From NCBI RefSeq assembly GCF_001425685.1, contig NZ_LMCY01000062.1, forward strand, positions 72,367 to 136,366: a DNA stretch of 64,000 bases, given 5' to 3'. The notes beneath the pieces were generated by a model. That model searched no databases, was not told the DNA's origin, and saw only the letters and a program-made list of their open reading frames with translations. The translations under genes were made by a program, and so were the position numbers. Shown here in pieces: positions 47,467 through 56,302 of this stretch. Each line of letters begins with the position of its first letter. Position 1 is the stretch's first letter. This DNA comes from Massilia sp. Root335. GTDB lineage: Bacteria; Pseudomonadota; Gammaproteobacteria; Burkholderiales; Burkholderiaceae_D.

Positions 47467-48729
47467 TTAATGTTTGTGCTCGCCGATCAGCGCGAGCGAA
47501 TCGTGCTCGCGCTGGTTGGCGGCATGGCGGCGGCCGATCAGCCACATGATGCTGGCCAGCGACAAGCCGAACATGACGATGATGACGTTCAGGTCGAGGT
47601 TCAGCGTGATCATGACGGCGTACAGCGCCAGCATGGTGAGGATGGAGAGGTTCTCGTTGAAGTTCTGCACGGCGATCGAGTGGCCGGCGCTCATCAGGAC
47701 GTGGCCGCGGTGCTGCAGCAGGGCGTTCATCGGCACGACGAAAAAGCCCGACAACAGGCCGACGAGCAGCAGCAGGGGCACGGCGATGGCCAGGGAATGC
47801 ACGAGCGTCATGCCCATCACGACGAGGCCCATGAGGATGCCCAGCGGGATGACGGTCAGCGATTTCTTCAGCGGGATCAGCTTGGCCGCCAGCGCCGCGC
47901 CGACGGCGACGCCGATCGCGACGACGCCGATCAGGCTCGTCGCCTTGTCGAGCGGCATGTGCAGCGAGCGCTCGGCCCATTTCAGCACGATGAATTGCAG
48001 GGTCGCGCCGGCGCCCCAGAACAGCGTCGTCACGGCCAGCGAGATCTGCCCCAGCTTGTCCTTCCACAGTGTGGAGGAGCAGTCGGCGAAGTCGGCGATC
48101 AGCTTGGCCGGGTTGCGTTCCTGGTGTTCGTAGCGCGCGCCGGTGTCCGGAATGCGCAGGTTGAAGCCGGCCGCCAGCGCGTACACGAAGATCAGCACGG
48201 CGAGCTGGGCCCGGGTCGGGGTGTTGATGCCGGTTTCGATATAGGGCACGTCCAGCGTCATCAACCAGGCGCCGCCGTGGGCGCTGACGAGGGCGCCGCC
48301 CATGACGGTGCCGAGGATGATCGACATGACGGTCAGGCCCTCGATCCAGCCGTTCGCGGCGACGAGCCGTTCCGGCGGCAGGAGTTCGGTCAGGATGCCG
48401 TATTTGGCGGGCGAATAGACGGCGGCGCCGAAGCCGACGACCGCGCAGGCGATGAGGGGATGCACGCCGAAGAAGATCAGGCAGCAGCCGAAAACTTTGA
48501 TTAAATTGGCGATGAACATCACCCGTCCCTTGGGCATCGAATCGGCGAACGCGCCGACGAAAGCGGCCAGCAGGACGTAGAACAGGACGAACGACAGCTT
48601 CAGCAGTGGAGTCAGGGACGCCGGGGCTTTCATCGCCGTTAGCAGACCGATCGCGACAAATATCAGCGCGTTGTCTGCCAGCGACGAGAAGAACTGCGCC
48701 GCCATGATGGTATAAAAACCACGATTCAT
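47467..48729 (-). CDS. lplT: Lysophospholipid transporter LplT
   Basis: 420 residues, twelve hydrophobic helices of the major facilitator superfamily. The start MNRGFYTIMAAQFFSSLADNALIFVAIGLL and internal VYSPAKYGILTELLPPERLVAANGWIEG are characteristic of LplT. It flips lysophospholipids across the inner membrane for re-acylation. The usual partner acyltransferase is not adjacent here. Confidence 0.92.
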   Translation of the reverse strand: MNRGFYTIMAAQFFSSLADNALIFVAIGLLTAMKAPASLTPLLKLSFVLFYVLLAAFVGAFADSMPKGRVMFIANLIKVFGCCLIFFGVHPLIACAVVGFGAAVYSPAKYGILTELLPPERLVAANGWIEGLTVMSIILGTVMGGALVSAHGGAWLMTLDVPYIETGINTPTRAQLAVLIFVYALAAGFNLRIPDTGARYEHQERNPAKLIADFADCSSTLWKDKLGQISLAVTTLFWGAGATLQFIVLKWAERSLHMPLDKATSLIGVVAIGVAVGAALAAKLIPLKKSLTVIPLGILMGLVVMGMTLVHSLAIAVPLLLLVGLLSGFFVVPMNALLQHRGHVLMSAGHSIAVQNFNENLSILTMLALYAVMITLNLDLNVIIVMFGLSLASIMWLIGRRHAANQREHDSLALIGEHKH

Positions 48730-48867
48730 TCGAAAAGGCCAAAAAACTGGATGGGTTGCTTTATACCATGAAAGAACCGTTCGCCCAAGGAATCGACAAT
48801 ACGGCATTTCACTGCCGCAGGTAAAATATGCCTTTCGTTCGCCGCCAACCGCCCCCATCTGCAAGCC

Positions 48868-49980
48868 ATGCCACGCCCCCTGCACGCCACCATCCACCTC
48901 GACTCCATGCAGCATAATCTGGCCCGTGCGCGCGCCTGCGCGCCGCAGGCGAAAATCTGGGCCGTGGTGAAGGCGAACGCCTATGGGCACGGCCTGGAAC
49001 GGGGCAGGCGCGGCTTCGCGGCGGCCGACGGCCTGGCGCTGATCGAAACCGAAAACGCCCTGCGCCTGCGCGAGCTGGGCTGGACGAAGCCGATTCTTTT
49101 ATTAGAGGGAATCTTCGACACGTCCGACATCCCGCTGCTGGCCGAGCACGCCATCGACAGCACGGTGCATTGCATCGAGCAGGTCCGGATGCTCGAATAC
49201 ACCCGGCTGTATCGCCCGATCGACGTGCACCTCAAGATGAACACGGGGATGAATCGCCTCGGCTTCCGTCCGGACGAGTTCGCGGCGGCGTACCAGCGCC
49301 TGCGCGTCGTCCCCGGCATCCGCAACATCACGCTGATGACGCATTTCGCGAACGCGGACGAACTGGAGCATCCGCGCCTGTCGATCGCCGAACAGGTGCG
49401 CCGCTTCCGCCTCGGCGCGGACGGCCTCGCCGGCGAGCGCAGCCTGTCGAATTCCGGCGGCGTGCTGCATACGGCGGAACTCGTCCAGGAACTCCAGAGC
49501 GACTGGGTGCGGCCCGGCATCATGCTGTACGGCGGCACGCCGGGCGGGCGGTCGGCCCGGGATTACGGCCTGCTCCCGACGATGACCCTGAAGTCGGAGA
49601 TCATCGGCCTCCAGCACCTGGAACCGGGCGACAGCGTGGGCTACGGCAGCCGTTTCCAGGCCGACCGGGCGCTGCCGGTGGGCGTCGTCGCCTGCGGCTA
49701 CGCGGACGGCTACCCGCGCCACGCCGAGCACGGCACGCCCGTGCTCGTGGACGGCATCCGCACGACGCTCGTCGGCCGGGTGTCGATGGACATGATGGCC
49801 GTCGACCTGTCGCCCATCCCGAACGCGCACGTGGGCAGCAAGGTCACGCTCTGGGGCGACGGCCTGCCCATCGACGAGGTGGCCCAGGCCGCCGGCACGA
49901 TCGGCTATGAATTGATGTGCGCCCTGGCGCCGCGCGTGCGCGTGGCCGAGGCGCCGCTCGGGTGCGATCCCATCTTATAA
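48868..49980 (+). CDS. alr: Alanine racemase
   Basis: 370 residues. PLP-binding Lys35 in VVKANAYGHG, the family motif MNTGMNRLGF, SNSGG and the second catalytic residue Tyr in GDSVGYGSRF. It interconverts L- and D-alanine for peptidoglycan. It is followed 11 nt later by radA, in the same direction; divergent from lplT. Confidence 0.95.
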   Translation: MPRPLHATIHLDSMQHNLARARACAPQAKIWAVVKANAYGHGLERGRRGFAAADGLALIETENALRLRELGWTKPILLLEGIFDTSDIPLLAEHAIDSTVHCIEQVRMLEYTRLYRPIDVHLKMNTGMNRLGFRPDEFAAAYQRLRVVPGIRNITLMTHFANADELEHPRLSIAEQVRRFRLGADGLAGERSLSNSGGVLHTAELVQELQSDWVRPGIMLYGGTPGGRSARDYGLLPTMTLKSEIIGLQHLEPGDSVGYGSRFQADRALPVGVVACGYADGYPRHAEHGTPVLVDGIRTTLVGRVSMDMMAVDLSPIPNAHVGSKVTLWGDGLPIDEVAQAAGTIGYELMCALAPRVRVAEAPLGCDPIL

Positions 49981-49991
49981 AACAAGGAATC

Positions 49992-51368
49992 ATGGCTAAA
50001 TCCCGTACCAGTTTCGTCTGCGGCGACTGCGGCAGCGTCGCCAGCCGCTGGACCGGCCAGTGCGCCGACTGCAAGGCCTGGAACACGATGACCGAACAGG
50101 TCGAGTCCCAGGGCCTGAACCGCATGTCGCAGACGCACATCCACAAGAGCCTGGCGCAGACGGCGCCCGTGCTGTCGCTCAAGGACATCGACGCGACCGA
50201 CGTGCCGCGCTTCGGCACCGGCATCGACGAATTCGACCGCGTGCTGGGCGGCGGCCTCGTCGCGGGCGGCGTCGTGCTGATCGGCGGCGACCCCGGCATC
50301 GGCAAGTCGACCCTGCTGCTGCAGGCGCTGGCCAACCTGGCGGAGGCGCGCAGCACGCTGTACGTCTCGGGCGAGGAATCCGGCGCCCAGATCGCCCTGC
50401 GCGCGCGCCGCCTGCAGGTCGAAGCGAAGGACCTCAAGCTGCAGGCCGAGATCCAGCTGGAAAAAATCCTCGGCACGATCGCCGACCTCAAGCCGGACGT
50501 CGCGGTGATCGACTCGATCCAGACCTTGTATTCGGACGCGCTGACGTCCGCCCCCGGTTCGGTCTCGCAGGTGCGCGAATGCGCGGCCCAGCTCACGCGC
50601 GTGGCCAAGCAGACGGGTGTCACCATCATCCTCGTCGGCCACGTGACGAAGGAGGGCGCGCTGGCGGGCCCGCGCGTGCTGGAACACATCGTCGACACGG
50701 TGCTGTATTTCGAGGGCGATACGCAGTCCAGCTTCCGCCTCGTGCGCGCCATCAAGAACCGTTTCGGCGCCGTCAACGAGCTGGGCGTGTTCGCGATGAC
50801 GGAAAAAGGCCTCAAGGGCGTGTCGAATCCGTCCGCGCTGTTCCTTTCGCAACACGACAACCAGGTGCCCGGCTCCTGCGTGATGGTGACGCAGGAGGGC
50901 ACGCGGCCGCTGCTCGTCGAGGTGCAGGCCCTCGTGGACGCCAGCCACTTGCCGAACGCGCGCCGGCTGTCCGTCGGCCTGGAGCAGAACCGCCTCGCGA
51001 TGCTGCTGGCCGTGCTGCACCGCCATGCGGGTATCGCCGCGTTCGACCAGGACGTGTTCATCAATGCCGTCGGCGGCGTCAAGATCACGGAGCCTGCGGC
51101 CGACCTCGCCGTGCTGCTTGCCATTAACTCGTCGATGCGCAACAAGCCGCTGCCGCGCGGCCTCGTCGTGTTCGGTGAAGTCGGCCTGGCCGGCGAGATC
51201 CGGCCCGCGCCGCGCGGCCAGGAACGCCTGCGCGAGGCGGCGAAGCTCGGGTTCTCGGTCGCGGTGATCCCGAAAGCCAATGTGCCCAAGCAAAAGATCG
51301 AGGGGATGAACATCGTGGCCGTCGAGCGCATCGACGAAGCCTTCAGCAAGTTGCGTGAACTGGACTGA
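49992..51368 (+). CDS. radA: DNA repair protein RadA (Sms)
   Basis: 458 residues from ATG 49992. N-terminal C4 zinc finger (C10, C13, C24, C27), RecA-like core with Walker A GGDPGIGKST, the RadA-specific KNRFG motif (IKNRFGAVNELGVF), and a C-terminal Lon-like S16 domain. It is a branch-migration motor in recombinational repair. Confidence 0.96.
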   Translation: MAKSRTSFVCGDCGSVASRWTGQCADCKAWNTMTEQVESQGLNRMSQTHIHKSLAQTAPVLSLKDIDATDVPRFGTGIDEFDRVLGGGLVAGGVVLIGGDPGIGKSTLLLQALANLAEARSTLYVSGEESGAQIALRARRLQVEAKDLKLQAEIQLEKILGTIADLKPDVAVIDSIQTLYSDALTSAPGSVSQVRECAAQLTRVAKQTGVTIILVGHVTKEGALAGPRVLEHIVDTVLYFEGDTQSSFRLVRAIKNRFGAVNELGVFAMTEKGLKGVSNPSALFLSQHDNQVPGSCVMVTQEGTRPLLVEVQALVDASHLPNARRLSVGLEQNRLAMLLAVLHRHAGIAAFDQDVFINAVGGVKITEPAADLAVLLAINSSMRNKPLPRGLVVFGEVGLAGEIRPAPRGQERLREAAKLGFSVAVIPKANVPKQKIEGMNIVAVERIDEAFSKLRELD

Positions 51369-51371
51369 CCT

Positions 51372-51782
51372 GTGTCTGCGGTGGAATTGGACTACGGCAA
51401 TACGCGGATTGCCGTTTGCACATATAATCCCACCTCGTTTTCAAAAGCATCACAGGCTATCGTGGTTACAGATCAGAGGACTTCCGCACGCAAGATCTTG
51501 AAGGTGAGGGCGGTACTGGCGATGGAAGGCCAGGCGCCCGTCCAGGGACGCACATCGGACGTCGGCACCAACGGCGTCTGCATGACGGTCCCGCACCCGC
51601 TCCAGACGGGGCAGACGGGGCAGGCCGGCTTCGACCTGCTGGTCGACGGCCATCCGTTCGCGCTGCATGCCCGCGTTAAGGTCATGTATTGTATTTTCAG
51701 CAATGGCGAATTCAAGGCCGGACTCCAGTTCATGCACCTGGACCTGAATTCGATGAGCCAGCTGTCGCGCTTCCTGCGCTGA
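51372..51782 (+). CDS. PilZ-domain protein
   Basis: 136 residues from GTG 51372, three bases after the radA stop. The segment RKILKVRAVLAM...RTSDVGTNGVCMTVPHPLQTGQ and FKAGLQFMHL follows the PilZ beta-barrel pattern. The canonical R-x3-R and D/N-x-S-x2-G motifs are only partly kept (R-x2-L-K-V-R and D-V-G-T-N-G), so c-di-GMP binding is possible but not certain. Terminated by a strong hairpin. Confidence 0.7.
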   Translation: MSAVELDYGNTRIAVCTYNPTSFSKASQAIVVTDQRTSARKILKVRAVLAMEGQAPVQGRTSDVGTNGVCMTVPHPLQTGQTGQAGFDLLVDGHPFALHARVKVMYCIFSNGEFKAGLQFMHLDLNSMSQLSRFLR

Positions 51783-51801
51783 CACGCCGGGCGTGCGAAA
51801 G

Positions 51802-51840
51802 AAAAGCGGCGGGCGCCTCGATCCCCGCCGCTTTTTCTTT
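51802..51840 (+). terminator. Rho-independent terminator after the PilZ gene
   Basis: A 12-bp stem AAAAGCGGCGGG (51802-51813) with CCCGCCGCTTTT (51824-51835), 10-nt loop, followed by T-rich TTCTTT. It ends the alr-radA-pilZ direction of transcription. Confidence 0.85.
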
Positions 51841-51865
51841 GATGAGGCCTCGTCGGTCTCCAATG

Positions 51866-51976
51866 CTATTCGTGATAGCGATCGTGCAACTTTTGCGAAC
51901 TGCCGATGCCTTCCGAGATCACCTCGTACAACACGAGGACCACGATGCCGGTCAGCATTCCAGAAATGAATAACAT
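51866..51976 (-). CDS. Small single-span membrane protein (36 aa)
   Basis: A 37-codon ORF on the minus strand. Residues about 2-20 (LFISGMLTGIVVLVLYEVI) form a hydrophobic helix and the remainder is polar (GSSQKLHDRYHE). GGTGG lies close to the ATG (2 nt), a suboptimal distance. The codon pattern and helix make a real small membrane protein plausible. It sits between the PilZ terminator and the phosphate promoter. Confidence 0.4.
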   Translation of the reverse strand: MLFISGMLTGIVVLVLYEVISEGIGSSQKLHDRYHE

Positions 51977-52170
51977 AACCACCAAACGCCGTTAAGCGCC
52001 CCCTCCGAACCTGCACTGTCTTGCCGTTTTGAGTTTGTAGGACAAATCCTCCATACCAGTAAACACTTTCAAGGTAGCAGAAGGCAACGCATTTACAAGG
52101 CGCTTTTTTTCTGCCGTCCGGGCACGAATATGACAGGCCGCCGGCAACCGTGTGACACGAATTTTCGGGC

Positions 52171-52230
52171 TGTCACATCATGCACGCTGGATGTCATATG
52201 GTCAGAATGGCCATGTCATAAAGCCGTCAT
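52171..52230 (+). promoter_or_regulatory. Pho box array upstream of pstS
   Basis: The best match is ATGTCATAAAGCCGTCAT (52213-52230), two GTCA half-sites 11 bp apart as PhoB dimers require. Further TGTCA half-sites lie at 52192 and 52171, spaced about 21-22 bp. This fits two or three PhoB dimers binding side by side before the pst operon. Confidence 0.8.
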
Positions 52231-52290
52231 ATTTGCTCTCTACACTGCGTAGCATCAACCGTGTCACTACCTCAACAAAAGGACCTTGAT

Positions 52291-53334
52291 ATGCGCATGA
52301 AGCAACTGCTGGCAACCATCATCATCGGCACCACCGCCGCGTTCGCGAGCACCGCGACCCTGGCCGCCGACATCACCGGTGCTGGTTCGACCTTCGCCTA
52401 CCCGATCTATTCGAAGTGGGCGGAGATGTACAAGAAGACCAGCGGCAACGGCCTGAACTATCAATCGATCGGCTCCGGCGCCGGCATCAAGCAGATCAAG
52501 GCCAGGACCGTCGACTTCGGCGCGTCGGACATGCCTCTGTCCGTCGAAGAACTGAACGAAGCGGGCCTGATGCAGTTCCCGACGATCATGGGCGGCGTCG
52601 TCGCCATCGTCAACCTGCAAGGCGTCGCCCCGGGCCAGCTGAAGCTGACCGGTCCGGTCCTCGCCGACATTTACCTGGGCAAGATCGCCAAGTGGAACGA
52701 CAAGGCCATCGCCGCCCTGAACCCGGGCGTCAAGCTGCCGGACGAAGACATCACCGTCGTGCACCGCGCCGACGGTTCGGGCACCTCGTTCCTGTTCACC
52801 AACTACCTGTCCCAGACCAACGCCGACTTCAAGTCCAGGATCGGCGCCGGCACGGCCGTGAAATGGGTCGTCGGCGTGGGCGGCAAGGGCAATGACGGCG
52901 TCGCCGCCAACGTCCAGCGCATCAAGGGCTCGATCGGCTACGTCGAATGGGCGTACTCGAAGAAAAACAAGCTGGCCCACACCCAGCTGAAGAACCACGA
53001 CGGCAACTTCCTGCAGCCGGACGACGACGCTTTCAAGGCCGCAGCCGCCAACGCCGACTGGGTCAAGGCACCGGGCTTCGGCGTCGTCCTGACCGACCAG
53101 CCGGGCAAGGCCGCATGGCCGATCACCGGCGTGACCTACGCCCTCGTGCACAAGCAGCAGGCCGACGCCGCCAAGGGCAAGGAAGTGCTGGGCTTCTTCA
53201 ACTATGCCTTCAAGAACGGCGCCGCCGCCGCCACCGAGCTGGACTATGTGCCGATGCCGGATTCCGTCACCAAGCTGGTGGAAGCCGCCTGGAAGGCCAA
53301 CCTGAAAGACGGTTCGGGCAAGGCGATCTGGTAA
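52291..53334 (+). CDS. pstS: Phosphate ABC transporter substrate-binding protein
   Basis: 347 residues from ATG 52291 (AAAGGA 7 nt upstream; an upstream GTG at 52261 is less likely). Signal peptide ending TLAA, then DITGAGSTFAYPIYSKWAEMY, SIGSGAGIKQI, VDFGASDMPL and RADGSGTSFLFTNYL, which contain the phosphate-binding Ser/Asp/Arg residues of PstS. Periplasmic. First gene of the phosphate operon, controlled by the Pho boxes. Confidence 0.96.
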   Translation: MRMKQLLATIIIGTTAAFASTATLAADITGAGSTFAYPIYSKWAEMYKKTSGNGLNYQSIGSGAGIKQIKARTVDFGASDMPLSVEELNEAGLMQFPTIMGGVVAIVNLQGVAPGQLKLTGPVLADIYLGKIAKWNDKAIAALNPGVKLPDEDITVVHRADGSGTSFLFTNYLSQTNADFKSRIGAGTAVKWVVGVGGKGNDGVAANVQRIKGSIGYVEWAYSKKNKLAHTQLKNHDGNFLQPDDDAFKAAAANADWVKAPGFGVVLTDQPGKAAWPITGVTYALVHKQQADAAKGKEVLGFFNYAFKNGAAAATELDYVPMPDSVTKLVEAAWKANLKDGSGKAIW

Positions 53335-53359
53335 TTGAGCAAAACCCGTAACGTGGGTA

Positions 53360-53409
53360 GCGTCGCTCCCACCCTCCCGGCGAGTGGTCGGGAAGGGTGG
53401 GAGCGGCGC
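53360..53409 (+). terminator. Long stem-loop between pstS and pstC
   Basis: A 20-bp nearly perfect stem (53360-53379 with 53389-53409, one bulged A and one G-T pair) with a 9-nt loop, followed by TTGCTTTT. It probably stabilises the pstS 3' end and attenuates read-through, giving more PstS than membrane components. Confidence 0.7.
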
Positions 53410-53440
53410 ATTGCTTTTGGGTAATAAATTGGACAAGAAC

Positions 53441-54460
53441 ATGAACGCACACCCCGCGCTCGCCGCCGACGAGGCCGGCCAGGCCGCGTTGCAGGAGGAC
53501 GCCCGCAACGTTGCACTGCGCAATACCATGCGCGTGCAGCGCATCCAGGACTTCATCTTCCACAAGGTGACCTTGCTGTTCGCCTTGAGCGTACTGGTCG
53601 TCCTGGTGGGCATCATCGTTTCCCTGGCGATCGGCGCGGCGCCCGCGTTCCACGCCTTCGGCGCCTCCTTCCTCGTGACGAACGAGTGGGATCCCGTCAA
53701 CGACAAGTTCGGCGCGCTGATCGCCATCACGGGCACCCTGGTCACGTCCGTCATCGCGCTGCTCGTCGCGTTCCCGATCAGCTTCGGCATCGCCCTGTTC
53801 CTGACGGAGATCTGCCCGGTCTGGCTGCGCCGTCCGATGGGCATGGCCGTCGAGCTGCTGGCCGGCGTGCCGTCGATCATCTACGGCATGTGGGGCCTGT
53901 TCGTGTTCGCGCCCCTGTTCGGCGACTACGTCCAGCCGCTGCTCAAGCATACGCTCGGCGTGCTGCCGTTCATCGGCCCGTTTTTCCAGGGACCGACGAT
54001 GGGCCTGGGCCTGCTGACCGCCGGCCTGATCCTGGCCGTCATGATCATCCCGTTCATCGCCTCCGTCATGCGCGACGTGTTCGAGATCGTCCCCGCCGTG
54101 CTGAAGGAATCCGCATACGGCCTCGGCTGCACCAAATGGGAAGTCGTGCGCAAGATCGTGCTGCCGTACACCCGCGCCGGCGTCGTCGGCGGCGTGATGC
54201 TGGGCCTGGGGCGCGCGCTCGGCGAGACGATGGCCGTCACGTTCGTCATCGGCAACGCGAACGATATCGCACTGTCGCTGTTCGCACCGGGCAACTCGAT
54301 TTCCTCGACGCTGGCCAATGAATTCGCCGAAGCCAGCTCGCCGCTGCACGTGTCCTCGCTGTTCGCGCTGGGCCTGATCCTGTTCGCCATCACGTTCATC
54401 GTGCTGTCGGCCGCAAAACTGATGCTCGTGGGTATGGCCCGCCAAGAAGGAGTGAAGTAA
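53441..54460 (+). CDS. pstC: Phosphate ABC transporter permease PstC
   Basis: 339 residues from ATG 53441. Six membrane helices, the PstC signature ELLAGVPSIIYGMWGLFVFAP, and the EAA loop with AYGLGCTKWEVVRKIVLP. Overlaps pstA by one base (TAATG). Confidence 0.94.
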   Translation: MNAHPALAADEAGQAALQEDARNVALRNTMRVQRIQDFIFHKVTLLFALSVLVVLVGIIVSLAIGAAPAFHAFGASFLVTNEWDPVNDKFGALIAITGTLVTSVIALLVAFPISFGIALFLTEICPVWLRRPMGMAVELLAGVPSIIYGMWGLFVFAPLFGDYVQPLLKHTLGVLPFIGPFFQGPTMGLGLLTAGLILAVMIIPFIASVMRDVFEIVPAVLKESAYGLGCTKWEVVRKIVLPYTRAGVVGGVMLGLGRALGETMAVTFVIGNANDIALSLFAPGNSISSTLANEFAEASSPLHVSSLFALGLILFAITFIVLSAAKLMLVGMARQEGVK

Positions 54461-55314
54461 TGGATGGCGTCGTGAATTCTGTTTATCGCCGCCGCCTGCT
54501 GGGGCACCGCATCGGCATCGCGCTGTCCGTGCTGGCGATGGCCATCGGCCTCGGCTTTTTGCTGTGGATCCTGTCCACGTTGCTGATCAATGGCTTCGGG
54601 GCACTGTCGCACACGCTGTTCACGATGGACACGCCGGCCCCCGGCAGCCCGGGCGGTGTGCGCAACGCCATCGTCGGCAGCCTGATGATGGTGGGCCTGT
54701 CCACGGCGATCTCGACCCCGATCGGCATCCTCGCCGGCATCTACCTGGCCGAGTACGGCCAGAACAACAAATTCGCCGCCGTCACGCGCTTCGTCACGGA
54801 CATCATGCTGTCGGCGCCGTCGATCGTGATCGGCCTGTTCGTGTACGCCCTGTGCGTGGCGCGTTTCCAGCATTTCTCGGGCTATGCCGGCACCATCGCG
54901 CTGTCGCTGATCGCGATCCCCGTCGTCGTGCGCACGACGGACAACATGCTGCACCTCGTGCCTAACAGCCTGCTGGAAGCCGCGTTCGCGCTGGGCGCGC
55001 CGCGCTGGAAGGTGTCGATGACGGTGCGCCTGCGCGCCGTGAAGGCCGGTGTCGTGACGGGCGTGCTGCTGGCCGTGGCCCGCATCGCCGGCGAGACGGC
55101 GCCGCTGCTGTTCACCGCGCTGAACAACCAGTTCTTCAGCCTCGACATGAAGCAGCCGATGGCCAACCTGCCGGTGGCGATCTACCTGTTCGCGATGAGC
55201 TCGTACGAAGACTGGCGCAGCCTGGCCTGGGGCGCCGCGCTGCTGGTGACCTTCAGCGTGCTGCTCCTGAATATCCTGTCGCGGACCGCGTTCCGCCAAA
55301 AGAACCCGCAATGA
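54460..55314 (+). CDS. pstA: Phosphate ABC transporter permease PstA
   Basis: 284 residues, six membrane helices. PstA features: TPIGILAGIYLAEYG, SAPSIVIGLFVYAL, LEAAFALGAPRWKVSMTVRL (EAA loop). Its stop overlaps the pstB start (ATGA). Confidence 0.94.
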   Translation: MDGVVNSVYRRRLLGHRIGIALSVLAMAIGLGFLLWILSTLLINGFGALSHTLFTMDTPAPGSPGGVRNAIVGSLMMVGLSTAISTPIGILAGIYLAEYGQNNKFAAVTRFVTDIMLSAPSIVIGLFVYALCVARFQHFSGYAGTIALSLIAIPVVVRTTDNMLHLVPNSLLEAAFALGAPRWKVSMTVRLRAVKAGVVTGVLLAVARIAGETAPLLFTALNNQFFSLDMKQPMANLPVAIYLFAMSSYEDWRSLAWGAALLVTFSVLLLNILSRTAFRQKNPQ

Positions 55315-56126
55315 TGACTTCGATGATGACCCAGACCCTGTCGACTCCGACGACGACCATGTCCAAGCCCAAGACCAAGACGATCGAAATCTCCGGCCTG
55401 GACTTTTATTACGGCAAGACGAAGAGCCTGAAGAACGTCAGCCTGGACGTGCACGACAAACAGGTCACCGCGTTCATCGGCCCGTCGGGCTGCGGCAAGT
55501 CGACCCTGCTGCGCACGCTGAACCGCATGTACGACCTGTACCCGGGCCAGCGGGCCGAGGGATCGATCCTTTACCGCGGCCGCAATATCCTGGAGCCGGG
55601 CGTCGACGTGAACATGCTGCGCGCGAAGATCGGCATGGTGTTCCAGAAGCCGACGCCGTTCCCGATGTCGATCTACGACAACATCGCATTCGGCGTGCGC
55701 CTGTACGAAAACCTGTCCAAGGGCGAGATGGACGAGCGCGTGGAATGGGCGCTCAAGAAGGCCGCGCTGTGGACGGAAGCGAAGGACAAGCTGAACAAGA
55801 GCGGCCTGTCGCTGTCCGGCGGCCAGCAGCAGCGCCTGTGCATCGCGCGCGGCGTCGCCGTCAAGCCGGACGTGCTGCTGCTCGACGAGCCGACGTCGGC
55901 CCTGGACCCGATCTCGACGTCGAAGATCGAAGAGCTGATCAGCGAGCTCAAGGGCGACTACACGATCGCCATCGTCACGCACAACATGCAGCAGGCCGCA
56001 CGCTGCTCGGACTACACGGCCTATATGTACCTGGGCGAACTGGTGGAATTCGGCGAGACCGACCAGCTGTTCCTGAACCCCGTACGCAAGGAAACGCAAG
56101 ACTACATTACCGGCCGCTTTGGATAG
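55311..56126 (+). CDS. pstB: Phosphate ABC transporter ATPase PstB
   Basis: 271 residues. Walker A IGPSGCGKST, Q-loop QKPTPFPMSIYDN (PstB-typical), signature LSGGQQQR, Walker B VLLLDEPTSALD, switch His in IVTHNMQQA. The first about 20 residues (Thr/Met-rich) are an extension, so translation could start at the inner ATG codons. Followed by an inverted-repeat element before phoU. Confidence 0.95.
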   Translation: MMTSMMTQTLSTPTTTMSKPKTKTIEISGLDFYYGKTKSLKNVSLDVHDKQVTAFIGPSGCGKSTLLRTLNRMYDLYPGQRAEGSILYRGRNILEPGVDVNMLRAKIGMVFQKPTPFPMSIYDNIAFGVRLYENLSKGEMDERVEWALKKAALWTEAKDKLNKSGLSLSGGQQQRLCIARGVAVKPDVLLLDEPTSALDPISTSKIEELISELKGDYTIAIVTHNMQQAARCSDYTAYMYLGELVEFGETDQLFLNPVRKETQDYITGRFG

Positions 56127-56242
56127 GGGGCTTGGCAACCTACTGCGCGTTGCAGGGCCGGCCTGCGATGCTCGCCGTACCGGATGTACGGCTGCGCTTC
56201 TCGGCCACCCCTGCCGCCGCTCGCTACGGTTGCAAAGCCCCC
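56126..56242. repeat. 117-bp element with 15-bp terminal inverted repeats inside the pst-pho operon
   Basis: GGGGGCTTGGCAACC at 56126-56140 and GGTTGCAAAGCCCCC at 56228-56242 are inverted copies with one mismatch. The interior contains further inverted segments (CCGTAC...GTACGG around 56177-56194). The left end overlaps the last base of the pstB stop region. No ORF. The structure looks like an inserted palindromic mobile repeat that forms a large hairpin in the operon mRNA. Confidence 0.75.
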
Positions 56243-56302
56243 GATACGCTAACACTGTTCGTTACTAGAGTAAGATAACGATAGACGATAGGAAAGATAT
56301 AT

